NCBI GenBank assembly: GCA_015179025.1
Contig: WHUX01000203.1
Span: forward strand, 1 to 64,000
Direction: 5' to 3'
From: Terfezia claveryi
Taxonomy: Eukaryota > Ascomycota > Pezizomycetes > Pezizales > Pezizaceae
Length of the DNA: 64,000 bases
In this document: one piece after another, positions 45,217 to 55,146 of the stretch
Numbering within the stretch: the first letter of the stretch is position 1
Layout: every line of letters begins with the position of its first letter
Position numbers and translations under genes: made by a program
Notes under the pieces: model-generated
The model's database searches: none
What the model was told of the DNA's origin: nothing
The model's input: the letters and a program-made list of their open reading frames with translations, nothing else

Positions 45217-45484
45217 GTATAAGACTACTTTGCTATTTACATAATCCTTTTGTGCCAACCAGACTAGTAATCCTTTAGTGTTTAGGGTTAGCACCCGAAG
45301 GCAGGGAAGTTAGATGCTTGGTGCCTCGAGGCAGGGAAGGTGGGCAGCTGGCCTCTAGAGGCTGGGTAGTGGGTGCTCGGTATCCTAACGCAGAGGAGTT
45401 GAATACCTGGTGTCGGGAGACAGTCAGGTGGAGAAGGTTGGTGTCAGAATGCCATGTATTCCTTGCTTATATATAGGTTATACT

Positions 45485-46555
45485 ATGGTTTATTAGTTAA
45501 TATGGGTGCCCATAGTAAACTTAATTAAAAGTTTCAACTTTAGTACAAGTTTAGGTCTAAGTCATGAGTTTTCGGCCAAGTTAGACCTGCTAAAGCTTAG
45601 CCGTGAAACCTTTGAACTGAAGTGAGACTTTTCAAGCAAGTTAAGACCTTCAAAAAAGCTATGGAGAATAGTTTGAGACTTTGGGGAGGTCTTAGCTATA
45701 TCATGAGACCCTATTAAGGTTTCCTTCTTTATAGAGACTCTATTAAAGTTTCCTTCTTTGCAGAGGCCCTATTAAGGTTTTATTTTCTATAGAGATCAAG
45801 GTGATGTCTCCTACTGCCTCTACTAGCTCTCAGGTTATTTATTCATTTTAAGCGAAGTAAGTCTTTAATATATTTTAGCCTCTCTGACTCCGTTGTTATC
45901 TGTCATTGTTATCTATCTCATTATCTGTTATTTTTATCAGGAAGTTTATTTTACTGTTGGCTTTGGCTCTTCGAGGCCTCCTGTATATATTCATCGATCT
46001 CTTACACTCTCTTTGCCCTGTATCCAAAGTCTTTGTATTAAGTATACAGTATTTGGTTCTATCATTTACTTTCCTAAGTGCTTTAACTTTACATATATTT
46101 TACTTCTATTTAAGTCTTTTACTTGGTTTCTGTAGATTTGATTTTATATTTACATAAAATATTTATTTTGCTTCTATTCGAGTCTTTTGCTAAATTTCAA
46201 TAAGATTAGATTTAAATTTGCATGAGACATTTATTTGGCTTCTATTTCAGGCCTTTGCCAGGTTTCTATAGAGTAAATTTACATGAGTTATTATATTGGC
46301 TTCTATTCGAGTCTTTTGCTAGGTTTTTATGTAGTGAATTTACATGTGATTTTGCATTGGTTTCTGTCACTAGCTCTAGCAGTAACTTTCCTAGTTTGTA
46401 TAGGACAGAGACTATAATATGTGAAACCTAAAAAAAGTTTTGTTCAAAACCTCAAAAGGTTTATTTGAAACCACCAAAAGTTTTCAAGTAAACCTTTAGT
46501 AGTTTCCCATACAATTGTTGATGCGAAACTTCTTTTGGTCTCACTCTTGAGACCT
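45485..46555. mobile_element. ~1.07-kb insertion with short imperfect TIRs
   Basis: Inside the arm copy, beginning ATACTATGGTTTATTAGTTA and, read from the other end, TACTGTAGTTCATTTGGTTA. The junctions share GTT, which may be a 3-bp duplication. No ORF with known motifs. It contains a tandem repeat at 46085-46390. Confidence 0.5.
46085..46390 (+). repeat. ~70-80-bp tandem repeat, about four diverged units
   Basis: GGCTTCTATTCGAGTCTTTT followed by GCTAGGTTTCTAT and TTTACATGAG recurs four times with substitutions that create AT-rich variants. Confidence 0.55.
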
Positions 46556-46764
46556 AACCAAATGAACTACAGTAGTTGCTCTGGGAGGCAACTGGGCACA
46601 TGGGCATGTTTGGGGTGCTCGGGATGCCACATGGGGCTGAGTAAAAAACCGTGGCATCAAGACGCCTCTGCAGGGCGTCCAGACGCCCTAATTTCTTTGC
46701 TGATCAAGTTGGATAAAAAAGAGGAAGGCTGAGAGAGAGGTTACTGGGACAGAAAGGGGGAGAG

Positions 46765-47256
46765 TGCTTAAGTGGAATAGAAAAGCACTTCACAACTATA
46801 TTGAATATTATATTGGTAAAGGGAGACTAAACTAGTAGAGATATATACTTGACAACTAACAAGATTTAACATATATGGTATGCCTTAAGTTGGAAACTGG
46901 CAACCATGTGGCTCTAATATATTCTGTAGGGGAATAGCTCGGAAAAAGGTAGAGAACATGAGAACAAGCTGATAATAAAGAGGTATAGAGGCAAAAGAAA
47001 AAAAGAGAGGACAGGGAGGTTGTCATAGATCAAGTAGAAGATTTCTTTACTCAGTTAAATCTTTAAGTCAGTTTTAGTTGAAAGGTGGGATGAATGAAGA
47101 GAGGTTATCTTGATTCAAAGGGAGGGCGTGGCGGCGGTGGTTTGGTGTGGTTTCAAGCCCATTGTTCCGTGGGTGTACCGAGTCTTTTAAGATGAGGGAA
47201 CGGGACTGCCGCATATCGGCATATAGACTTTAAAAAAAGAAAGAAAAAAAAAAAAA
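46765..47256 (+). mobile_element. LINE 3' end, copy 3, AT-shifted
   Basis: Plus-strand counterpart of the tails at 18692 and 25300. Alignable blocks are GGCAACCATGTGGCT (for GGCAAGCACGTAGCC), GGGGAATAGCTCGG (for GGGGAAGAAATCGG) and GTGTACCGAGTCTTTTAAGA, ending in a mixed A-run at 47232-47256. Relative to copy 2, G-to-A and C-to-T changes are frequent. Confidence 0.65.
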
Positions 47257-47267
47257 GTACATATGCA

Positions 47268-47699
47268 TGTATCAAGAGAAGCACTAAACCACAAATATAG
47301 GAACAGGCGAGCGGAGAGATCCAAGTGTCCAACAAAGGAATCTACGAATAGAGCGAGATAGTCACAGCCGAGTGCATGTATTGTAGTGAAGTGATGAAGT
47401 GATATCTCTATCAAGTAGGCATATGAACGAGACATATATACATGTATGAACGCACATCTAGAGGAGAAGGAGAAGGGGAAGCACATGTCCGTTGCAAGCC
47501 GTATAGCTAGGCATGAAGCAACGATATGAGTGCGAGCAAAGTATGAAGCACGCCACATGAGTGAAGCATGTCATGTAGCCACGATATGAGTGCAAGCAAG
47601 GTATGAAGCACGCCATAGGATGTGCAATCCGAAGACGGCTGCATGTGGTATAGCAAGGCATTGGCGGAATGAACGGAATGTACTGCATTCATTCTAACA
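47268..47699 (-). mobile_element. Solo LTR-like repeat (family T), copy 1
   Basis: 432 bp, on minus TGTTAGAATGAATGCAGTAC ... GCTTCTCTTGATACA. Other copies: 48875-49325 and 57433-59790. TG...CA ends and size fit an LTR, but no target duplication (left ATGCA, right AAAAA) and no internal element were found. Confidence 0.55.
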
Positions 47700-48153
47700 A
47701 AAAATAGGCGATACTACATACAACACCCATGGCCAGCGGAATAATGGGATCATCATCTACTCCTGCTGTACACCAGCGCCAGGCTTGGTCACAGGTTGAA
47801 CGTCAAGAAATCAAGACATATGCGGATACTAACCCCTAAGGCAACCTGGTGACAGATCAAACGTTGGTAGCATCCCTATAAAAGCCTTACTCAGTCTTGA
47901 GATTCTGGAAATTCAAGGTAGGCGTCAACATCCTCAGCGCATGATCACTGACTTTCTGGGGACACCCGGAGCCACCTCGTCCCCCTAACTCCCCCCCCTC
48001 CTCCTCCACTCCTTGAGAATATACACTCTCATTTGTCTATTTATTGCTTATATGCTCTCGTTGTATTTACTATCTTGTTCCGCGACTTTTCCTACTGCCC
48101 GCTAGCTTCATTCTATATTTTCCTATTTTCTCTTGATGTAAGAATATATTGGT
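47700..48153 (+). pseudogene. Pogo-like transposase N-terminal remnant
   Basis: At 47731 a frame reads MASGIMGSSSTPAVHQRQAW, then SQVERQEIKTYADTNP before a stop. The QxW-S/T-xxERxEIxxYA pattern matches the start of the CENP-B/pogo helix-turn-helix seen more completely at 48506. The remainder to 48153 is AT- or C-rich spacer with no gene. Confidence 0.4.
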
Positions 48154-48155
48154 TA

Positions 48156-48789
48156 CAGTATACTCTCGATATAAGAATATGTGATATAAGAATATACTTG
48201 ATATAAGAATATACCCCCCCCCGCCCCAATACAAAATAAGAATATATTTGATAGAAGAATATTCTTATTTTTTCGAGGTTGTTTACTAAGGTATTCTTAT
48301 ACCAAGAGTACAGGTCCTGATTGGGTAATATGTAAACGGCCTAGCTGTGATAGGAAGGCTTATCGATAAGAAATAACCCACACAAGCAAAACACAACACC
48401 ATAGGCACACAACGCCACCAAACACAACAAACACAACACCGCGACATACAATACTGTTACATACACCTTCAATACCACACCTCCGAACTCCAGAACTAAT
48501 TCGATATGCCTGCTAGTGGTGCATTGAAACGTCAAGGGTGGACTGAAGAAGAACGCAAGGAGATATATGACTATGCAAATGCATATCCTGATCTTACATG
48601 GCGAGGCATCAAACGTTGGTTTGAAGATAAATATCCAAACAATGTACCTAGTTCTTCCTCTACCTCATGTTAATTCTTTTATTTGATGTACACCTTTAGT
48701 ATTTACCCTGATATTTGATATAAGAATATACTCGATATAAGAATATACCCCCCCCCGCCGGACGATATTCTTATATCGAGAGTATACTG
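48156..48789 (+). mobile_element. 634-bp TA element encoding a mini helix-turn-helix protein
   Basis: Perfect TIRs: CAGTATACTCTCGATATAAG at the left and its exact reverse complement at the right, with TA on both sides (48154-48155, 48790-48791). The TIR resembles those of copies I and II (CAG-N3-ACTCTCGATACAAG). The interior has further GATATAAGAATATA copies and two C-runs. It carries the 55-codon ORF at 48506. Confidence 0.8.
48506..48673 (+). CDS. 55-residue pogo/CENP-B-like DNA-binding protein
   Basis: MPASGALKRQGWTEEERKEI, then YDYANAYPDLTWRGIKRWFE and DKYPN, ending SSSSTSC before TAA. This matches the first helix-turn-helix of pogo/Fot1 transposases (W-T-x-E-E-R-x-E-I...Y-A...P...I...W-F) but lacks the second HTH and DDE core. 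It could be an intact mini-gene of a non-autonomous element, the first exon of a deleted transposase, or a competitor for TIR binding. Too short to be certain it is expressed. Confidence 0.5.
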   Translation: MPASGALKRQGWTEEERKEIYDYANAYPDLTWRGIKRWFEDKYPNNVPSSSSTSC

Positions 48790-48874
48790 TACAAGCATAC
48801 TTACTCCTGTTCTAATGATATGCTTGTATCGAGAGTAAACTGTATTACTGTACAATAGAAACAATGGTTAGGGG

Positions 48875-49325
48875 TGTTAGAATGAATGCAGTACATTCCG
48901 TTCATTCCGCCCATGCCTTGCTATACCATATCCATATAGCATGCTTCCTGCTTAGCTATACGGATCGTGGCGGTTTACACTCATATGGCGTGCTTGATAC
49001 CTTGCTCGCACTCATATCGTGGCTTCATGGCATGCTTCACTCATATGGCACTCATACGTTGCTTCATGCCTAGCAACGGCTTGCACTCCTCCTTCTCCTT
49101 TAGATATACGCTCATACATGTATATATACCTCCTTCTTATTCCTACTTGTTCGAGATAACCAAGTTATCACTTCACTACAATACAATACATGCACTCAAT
49201 ACTCATTCGAAACGTCTTCTTCATATCCATCTCTTTGCTGTGACCAACTCGCTCTATCCGCACATTCCTTCATTGGACACTTGGATCTCTCCGCTCGCCT
49301 GTTGCTATTCCTATTCCTATCAGGG
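48875..49325 (+). repeat. LTR-like repeat (family T), copy 2
   Basis: Begins TGTTAGAATGAATGCAGTAC and matches copy 1 in reverse orientation to about ATCTCTCCGCTCGCCTGTTG. The 3' end is diverged or truncated. Confidence 0.55.
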
Positions 49326-49369
49326 GCATGCTCACCTGTTTACCTGGCAGAAGATTATGGGAGCAGGGA

Positions 49370-49500
49370 AGACTTTTTTTTTTAAAAAAAAAACTCATTA
49401 AGTACTCCAATTCGTTCACAGGATGGAGACCATGAGGAGCCACCAGGAAACCCGGGTGGATATTCGGGACGAGGCCACTTAGTCTGCGTGGTCCGACGCC
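49370..49500. repeat. Retroposon-like fragment, copy 1 of three
   Basis: A T/A-run followed by GAGGAGCCACCAGGAAACCC. Related pieces begin at 53820 and 57105. In each the homopolymer run comes first on plus, suggesting a poly-A tail of a minus-strand retroposon or a shared transposon end. Confidence 0.4.
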
Positions 49501-49965
49501 TATTTACCGCAATATAACAAAACTCAAGAGCCAAAAGGCAGCAGTAGATATAAGATCGAACGAAATAAGGTCCTATTGGCAAAGCAAGATAGGTGAACAA
49601 GGAAAGTGAGCCAACAAACATACATAACTGTGAGAGTGTGGAGGAAAATGATAAACTCGCATTGCGCGGAGCTCCCATGCTGTCATAACCAGCTAGTGCC
49701 AGATACAGGTTAAAATTCCTAAGGGGAGACCTGTGCAAGTAGAGGCGTGACGGCCGGTGGGACGTGCTTGGGATACTTTGGAGCCCGTTTGCCTAATGTT
49801 CTTGGCACGAGAGTTGCTCTTTGCGGTCCAGCAGGATCAAAACACAACACAACACAACACCAGCACAACATCATCACCATACCACCACCCTAACCACAAC
49901 ACCAAATAGGTTGTCCATAGCCCTCGTAGACCAATACAGAACTACAACAGCCTCCAGCACAGGTG
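49501..49965 (+). other. Promoter region of kinase gene 2
   Basis: No gene. Bases 49840-49960 are rich in CA/AC repeats (CACAACACAACACAACACCA) before the ATG at 49966. Confidence 0.4.
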
Positions 49966-52436
49966 ATGGAGTCTCATTCTCCAGTTGACCCTGCTTCCCT
50001 GCTAAACGTCATACCATATTGTAACATCCTGCCTACACCCCCTGGAACTGAAGCAGCGTGCGCAACCCCGCTCCTCCAACAGCCAACGAACCTTTCCCCA
50101 ACAGATATCTCAACCATCTCCGCCAAACTCGAGGAAGTCAAAATCAGTGAAAACGCAAACAGCCTCAAACAACGCGACATACTCCCACAACCTGGACACG
50201 GACCTGTTCACTACTCAGGAGATGTACCCGCGGAGGTCTCAGAGCAATTTCTAAGGCCCTCTACAGATCCTTACCTAAGGGAACGCTTCTTTAATCACAA
50301 ACTTCTAGACATTGTCTACGAGCTATGTGAGTCCCCATTCTCCCAAATGCCTAATCATCCCGATGTCTGACATGCTGATCATACCTATTTAGTTTATGAT
50401 ATTGAACGCGGACCACGTCAGCAGAAATGGCTGAAAAGGCTATTAGAAGATGTATGTAAAGTCTATAGTGCAAGGGAAACGTTAGCCTGGCAATATTTAA
50501 GTTAGCGAATCTTTTATAGAAATATACTAAGAAATGTTGATAGATTGAGGATAGATACCGTACGGTCGTGAAGGACCTTACCCAGACATGGGAGAAAGAG
50601 AAGACTGAGCTTGAGACCGACATGCGCGAGCTTGAGACCGAAATGCGCAGACAAAACACTGAGCTTGAGACCGAAATGCGCAGACAAAACACTGAGCTTG
50701 AGACCGAAATGCGTATACAAAAGACTAATCTCGAATACGAACTCAAGCTGCAGCACAATGATGCCAAACATGACAAAGAGCTCCTGGAGAATAAATTCCA
50801 ATCTGCGGAGAGGCGCACCATGGATCTTGAGCAGACATTCACACGCTGGAGATCCATGGCCAACCAGGACAAATCGAATAAACGTGGGGGTTCCATTACT
50901 CGTGCACAGTGTTGGGAAAAGGATGACGTTATCATCAAGGTCAAACCCACACTGAAGAAGAGTAATGAATTATCGGAAAAAGAGCTGAAAAGCCTCAACA
51001 AGACCTTCAAGAATATACCATCTAAGCCTGATGCCCCCGAGGCAGAGTGCTACGGGCCAATTCAGGATGCGGTGAACACCTTTGTACCCAATATTACATG
51101 CTATATTACCTCAAAACAGTTTTACTTGGCTGGTGAGGCCCCGGACCTATCTGTATGTCTTGTGAAAAGTATTCATGCACATACACATTTGTGTTATGGT
51201 ATCATCGAAGCCAAACGGCCTGCAGAAGCCCTGGACATAGCATCAAATTTGGGGCAAGTAAAGGATTACATTCTCAGTCTCCTGCGTGCCCAGACAAGTC
51301 GAAACCGGTTCTGGGGCATTCTTACGAATGTGAAGGAGAACATCTTGATTGAGATTCAACGTGGACAGACATCAGAGAACCCGCACACGATTACGAAATA
51401 TGCCCCCATGGAATGGGCTGAAGTAATGAACTATCTTCGGGATGTCACCAGTACAGTTGATCTTTGTCCTCCACCCTTGCACTTTGCAAAGGAGTTAGGT
51501 TCTATTGAAGAAATCATGACCGCTAGTGAAAAGTGGACCTTGGGTGAATTTTCGATGCCCAATAAATTGAAGAAAATGGTCGTCAAATGTTCTAAGCCTA
51601 GTCCACCAAAGGCCTACCACAGATTAGAGCTCAACATTCTTCGACATCTAGCGGCATGCAGAAAGCTGGACAAGGCACCAAAAAGCATCGTCAAGCTAGT
51701 TTGGGACCCGGCAATTAGAGCAGGAGACAATTGTTATGAAATTTCAGACCCAGATTCGGACCCACCTATTCCTCGGATACAGTTTGGGATCGCCCCTGTA
51801 GGCCGCGAGTTTCAACTTGCTGCGTTTACAACTCCAGCTGAATTTCAAAATGCAATTGATACTTTACTTGATGGCCTGAATTGGCTTCACCATATAGCCC
51901 GAGTCATCCACCGAGACATTCGTCCTGCTAATGTCATTTATGACTGGATTAGAAAAAGAGCGGTAATCATCGATTTCGACTGTGCATTCCAACTTCAGAC
52001 TGGTGAAGCACAAAACGTACAATTAACAACCTACGGCGGTGGACTGATTTGCCTCCCAACGGAAGTGCTTAAGTTGGCTCTGGAAAAGTTTGAACAGGGA
52101 AGGAAGCCAGTGATCCAGGATATATTGTACCAACCACAGCCCGCACATGACTTGGGGGCGTTTGTGCTATTGGTATTGGCAACACTGTTTCCGGTGCAGT
52201 TTAAGGAGTTTCCGGCACACAGGCTACAAGAATCGGAGTCCAAAGCAGAAATACAAGAGCTGTTGGATCTTCACTCAGCATTAGCCGCAAGTAGCATATG
52301 GGGCACAATCTGGAATGGGGCGTTGCAGGGAAATGTGGAGGAGTTGAAACGGATTGGGAACCTCGGATGGTGGCCAAGGAGAGTCACGGCTGATACCCAA
52401 GGGAAAATCGGCGGTAGTGTTTCATTTGCTATCTAG
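49966..52436 (+). CDS. FunK1-type protein kinase with PD-(D/E)xK-like region (kinase gene 2)
   Basis: Three exons, 49966-50326, 50393-50451 and 50544-52436, give 770 residues without defects. The second acceptor was chosen at 50543 because it keeps phase 0 and parallels kinase gene 1. Residues ~150-220 are an 11-residue coding repeat (ELETEMRRQNT units, 33-bp repeats) predicted as coiled coil. APDLSVC (D341) and IIEAKR (E362, K364) give a PD-(D/E)xK-like core with the same spacing as the paralog. The kinase has VIHRDIRPAN (596-598), IIDFDCAF (617-619, DFD instead of DFG) and TTYGGGLICLP. Similar kinase plus nuclease-like combinations are known among Crinkler-type effectors; whether this relates is inference. 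Substrates are unknown. Confidence 0.85.
50327..50392 (+). other. Intron 1 of kinase gene 2
   Basis: 66 bp, GTGAGT donor, CTATTTAG acceptor; joins VYEL to FYDIERG across a split codon. Confidence 0.75.
50452..50543 (+). other. Intron 2 of kinase gene 2
   Basis: 92 bp, GTATGT donor, TACTAAG branch-like element, TTGATAG acceptor, phase 0. An alternative acceptor at 50505 would shift the frame. Confidence 0.65.
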
Positions 52437-53815
52437 CGTGCAGTATCAGACTGGCAGAAAGAGGCACTAAGTTACCTTTCTTATTTGCTCATTTTTTCTT
52501 GCTTTGTATGCCTCTTACCTTTGTACTTTCATCACTGTTCACCACTCTACATACCCTTATGTACAATATACTGGTACTGGCATCCCTAGTTACTGTTAAG
52601 GAACCGATAAGGGCAGAGAAAATGCCTAGTAGAAAGTCATGTTGTAACCAATTTACAACCAAGGGCAATCCTAGTTAAGTTGAGGGTGACACCATTAATA
52701 CTCCGTGCGATACACAGTGAGAGGGTAGTACAGGTAGGCGAAGTATGCCTCTGCTGCATTTTACCTGTGCCCTTCTCCCTCTTCCTTCTTCCTAAGCAGT
52801 TGCTCTAGCTCTCCTCAGTGCCACGACTGTCTCATCTTGGCCTTTCTAATTTTCCGGCTCTCGTTATCTCGTTATGTAGGTAAGGCTCCATAGACGTACA
52901 GATTTTAATTAAAAAAAAATTAAAAAAATGTAGGTATCTCGTTATCTCGTCATCTGTCATTCACACCCGTCGGGACCCTCGAGAGTCGTGCCAGCCCACT
53001 CTCGCGGGTCTGAGGAAAGTACATTTGTCGGCCTTGGCTATAAGGACCACCTTGTATATATCATCGCTCTTCTTACACTTTCCTTCGCTCTCTATCTAAC
53101 GTCTATATATACAATACAATACTTGGTTCTCAAGCCTTGTTGCATCCGCTATCGCCTCCGCAACCCCTGCGACGCACCTCACACTCGCGTAAGTACAAGA
53201 CACTTGGGCAATACTCCCGGGACTTTTGGTGAAAAGTATTCAGTGACTGCTAAAGTTGTTCAGTGGCTGCAAAGATCTTTTCATGGGTTGCAACAATCAG
53301 TTTAGTAGCCTACGATAGCCTTTGCTTGTGAATTAGGCATTTGAGCTGGTCGAGTATATTTGCTTCCTGAGATCATGCGGTTATTTAACCAGACTCGGTT
53401 CATCATTTTCCAAGGACTGAGCGAAAGGTCGCTCTCAACAACGAAAAGGCCCCCGACGTCGGCGAAAAGCGCACTTTGTTCCGCTCGAGCTACTGAGCAA
53501 GAATATCTACATTTTATTGTTTATCGATACGAACTACAAAATCCCCCGAGGGTCAAGTTTTTGCTTGCCTACTAGCGAAACCCGCCCTGACCCGACCCGT
53601 GGCGCACACTATTCAAGTCAATCTACTCCAATTCAACTTGAACTTCAAAAGTTCGCCAATGTACCTCAATTGCTCGCAAGCATATGGCGAATCGATATAT
53701 TTAATAGCACAACATAGATACCTTTACAATAGGTGATCTTGTTAGCTTGCGAATTCCTAGCATTGATTGAGCTTCTCCCGACCATTGCCGGATTTTTTGT
53801 AGATTTGTCTACAAG
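52437..53815. other. Intergenic with a mobile-element relic
   Basis: Bases 52437-52620 are probably 3' UTR. An A-run lies at 52910-52925. Bases 53330-53420 (ATTAGGCATTTGAGCTGGTC...AACCAGACT) match the interior of TA element copy I near 24370-24470, so a relic of that family is present. No gene recognised; short frames at 52988 and 53360 lack support. Confidence 0.4.
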
Positions 53816-53855
53816 CCTTTTTTTTTTTTTTTTTTTTTAAATACTGAGTACTCCT

Positions 53856-54248
53856 ATGCAGCCCCAACGAGGAGCTATGAGGAGCCACCTGGAAGCCCGG
53901 TGGATTCAAGGGGGAGGCAAGTTAATTGTCTACAAGCCTCATCCTGACCGACACCAGCTATATTGTGAATATGGCCTACTAGATCGATACTATCCAACTA
54001 GAGAATTGGAGCGGCTTCCTTCTACTATTAGACCAGCCTATCTAGAGTCTATTCCATTGGAATGGCAAAGTCAAAAACCGAAGTCGCTACATGAAGTTGC
54101 ACGTCTTACCTCAGCTGGATCTATAGTTCGCTGCAAATGCAAAGGCCTATGTTCTGACCGTCGCTGCCAATGCAAAAAAGAAGGACGTTCATGTACTACC
54201 CACTGCCACACTGGGTCAGGACCGCATCCATGTACAAATTCATTTTAA
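53856..54248 (+). CDS. Cys-rich CxC-motif protein, 130 residues (transposon-derived?)
   Basis: The uninterrupted frame starts MQPQRGAMRSHLEARW inside the retroposon-like repeat and ends with a metal-binding-like block: CKCKGLCSDRRCQC, then KKEGRSCTTHCHTGSG and C. The spacing CxCx3Cx4CxC...Cx3CH resembles the CXC modules at the C-terminus of some transposon-derived integrases (KRBA2/GIN type). The middle (YCEYGLLDRYYPTRELERLP, then WQSQKP) would fit the tail of such an integrase. The relative at 57105-57250 lacks this coding part. No catalytic core is present, so it is probably the 3' end of a once larger gene. Confidence 0.5.
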   Translation: MQPQRGAMRSHLEARWIQGGGKLIVYKPHPDRHQLYCEYGLLDRYYPTRELERLPSTIRPAYLESIPLEWQSQKPKSLHEVARLTSAGSIVRCKCKGLCSDRRCQCKKEGRSCTTHCHTGSGPHPCTNSF

Positions 54249-54267
54249 GAGCTGGCAGGGTGTTAAG

Positions 54268-54400
54268 CAAGCGGGGGATTGAGCAAGTGGGTGATTCAAG
54301 CGGGGGATTAGGATTGGGCAAGCGGGGGATTGAGCAAGTGGGTGATTCAAGTGGGGGATTAGGATTGGGCAAGCGGGAGTGGAGGATTGAGCAAGCGGGG
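54268..54400 (+). repeat. 51-bp tandem repeat, about 2.5 units
   Basis: AAGCGGGGGATTGAGCAAGT plus GGGTGATTCAAG... repeats at 51 bp, with smaller internal GGGGGATT repeats. Confidence 0.7.
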
Positions 54401-55146
54401 GATGGCAGAGCTTTTCTTATGTGTATATCTTATGTATAACATTTTTAGTCTCGATAACTACATATGTGATATTTATGCCATCCCGGAACGGCCCGGCCCG
54501 TTCATATCGGTATGGACTGAAATCCCGGAACGGCCCAGAACATAGACATGCATATCGTGTATGTAACTTTTGTCTCTTCGAGAAATGTTCTAAGTTCAAA
54601 CCGTAACTTTGCGTGCACCCAGTTAAGCCCGAGTTCGTGACCATGAACTGGCTTGCTGGCTCTCTCCATAAACCTATATTCCGACAATATTGCCTTGATC
54701 ACCGGCTCGCCCCTAATAGTCGACAGGTGGTGGAGTCCGATTTCCCAACCCTGTGGGGCCAACATTTCTGAGGCCCCCTGTCGGTTCTCAGTCATGTATA
54801 CGCTGACAGTGTGTGTCGGTCTATTTTGAACTCCTGATGCCAAAATCTTGGGAGGTGCGAGCCCCAACTCATGCGGTCCTCAGCTCATGTCCTTACTTGG
54901 GGCTGGAGAGCTTGTCACTGATTTAAGGTTGCTGCTTGTGCTCAATTTGAGTGTAAAGTACATTCATTTATTACAAATGCTTGACACGGGTAAAGAAACA
55001 AGGGCAACAGACTAATACACGCATCTCATTGAATCAAGGACACAAAGGAAATGCACCCATGTCAACTTGTCTCAGATCAAGTATTCCTAACTGTTTGCAA
55101 TAGTTCATGTTGGTGGTTTTGATCCACCGGCTTGGTGGTTCCAACC
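54401..55146. other. Intergenic 3' of gene B
   Basis: Contains a short direct repeat (ATCCCGGAACGGCCC at about 54480 and 54522). No gene recognised; the frames seen lack family features. Confidence 0.3.

Larger units (their letters stand above)
45288..46715 (-). repeat. Third copy of the GC-rich arm segment, split by an insertion
   Basis: 45288-45484 and 46556-46715 are two adjacent pieces of the same arm sequence found at 1590-1900 (matches include GGCAGGGAAGGTGGGCAGCT and GGGAGGCAACTGGG). The outer end at about 46690-46705 carries the CATCAG-type terminal motif (ATTTCTTTGCTGATC). The break falls between AGGTT and GCTCTGGGAGG. Confidence 0.65.

Noticed and set aside
45893..46431. Leu/Phe-rich membrane-like ORFs
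   Set aside because: Products of the ~75-bp AT-rich tandem repeat within an insertion.
47187..47692. Cys/His-rich minus ORFs
   Set aside because: They lie in the family T LTR-like repeat and read its short internal duplications; other copies do not keep the frame.
50351..51010. 219-codon minus ORF opposite kinase gene 2
   Set aside because: Antisense shadow of the coiled-coil repeat; the plus-strand frame has domains and splice sites.
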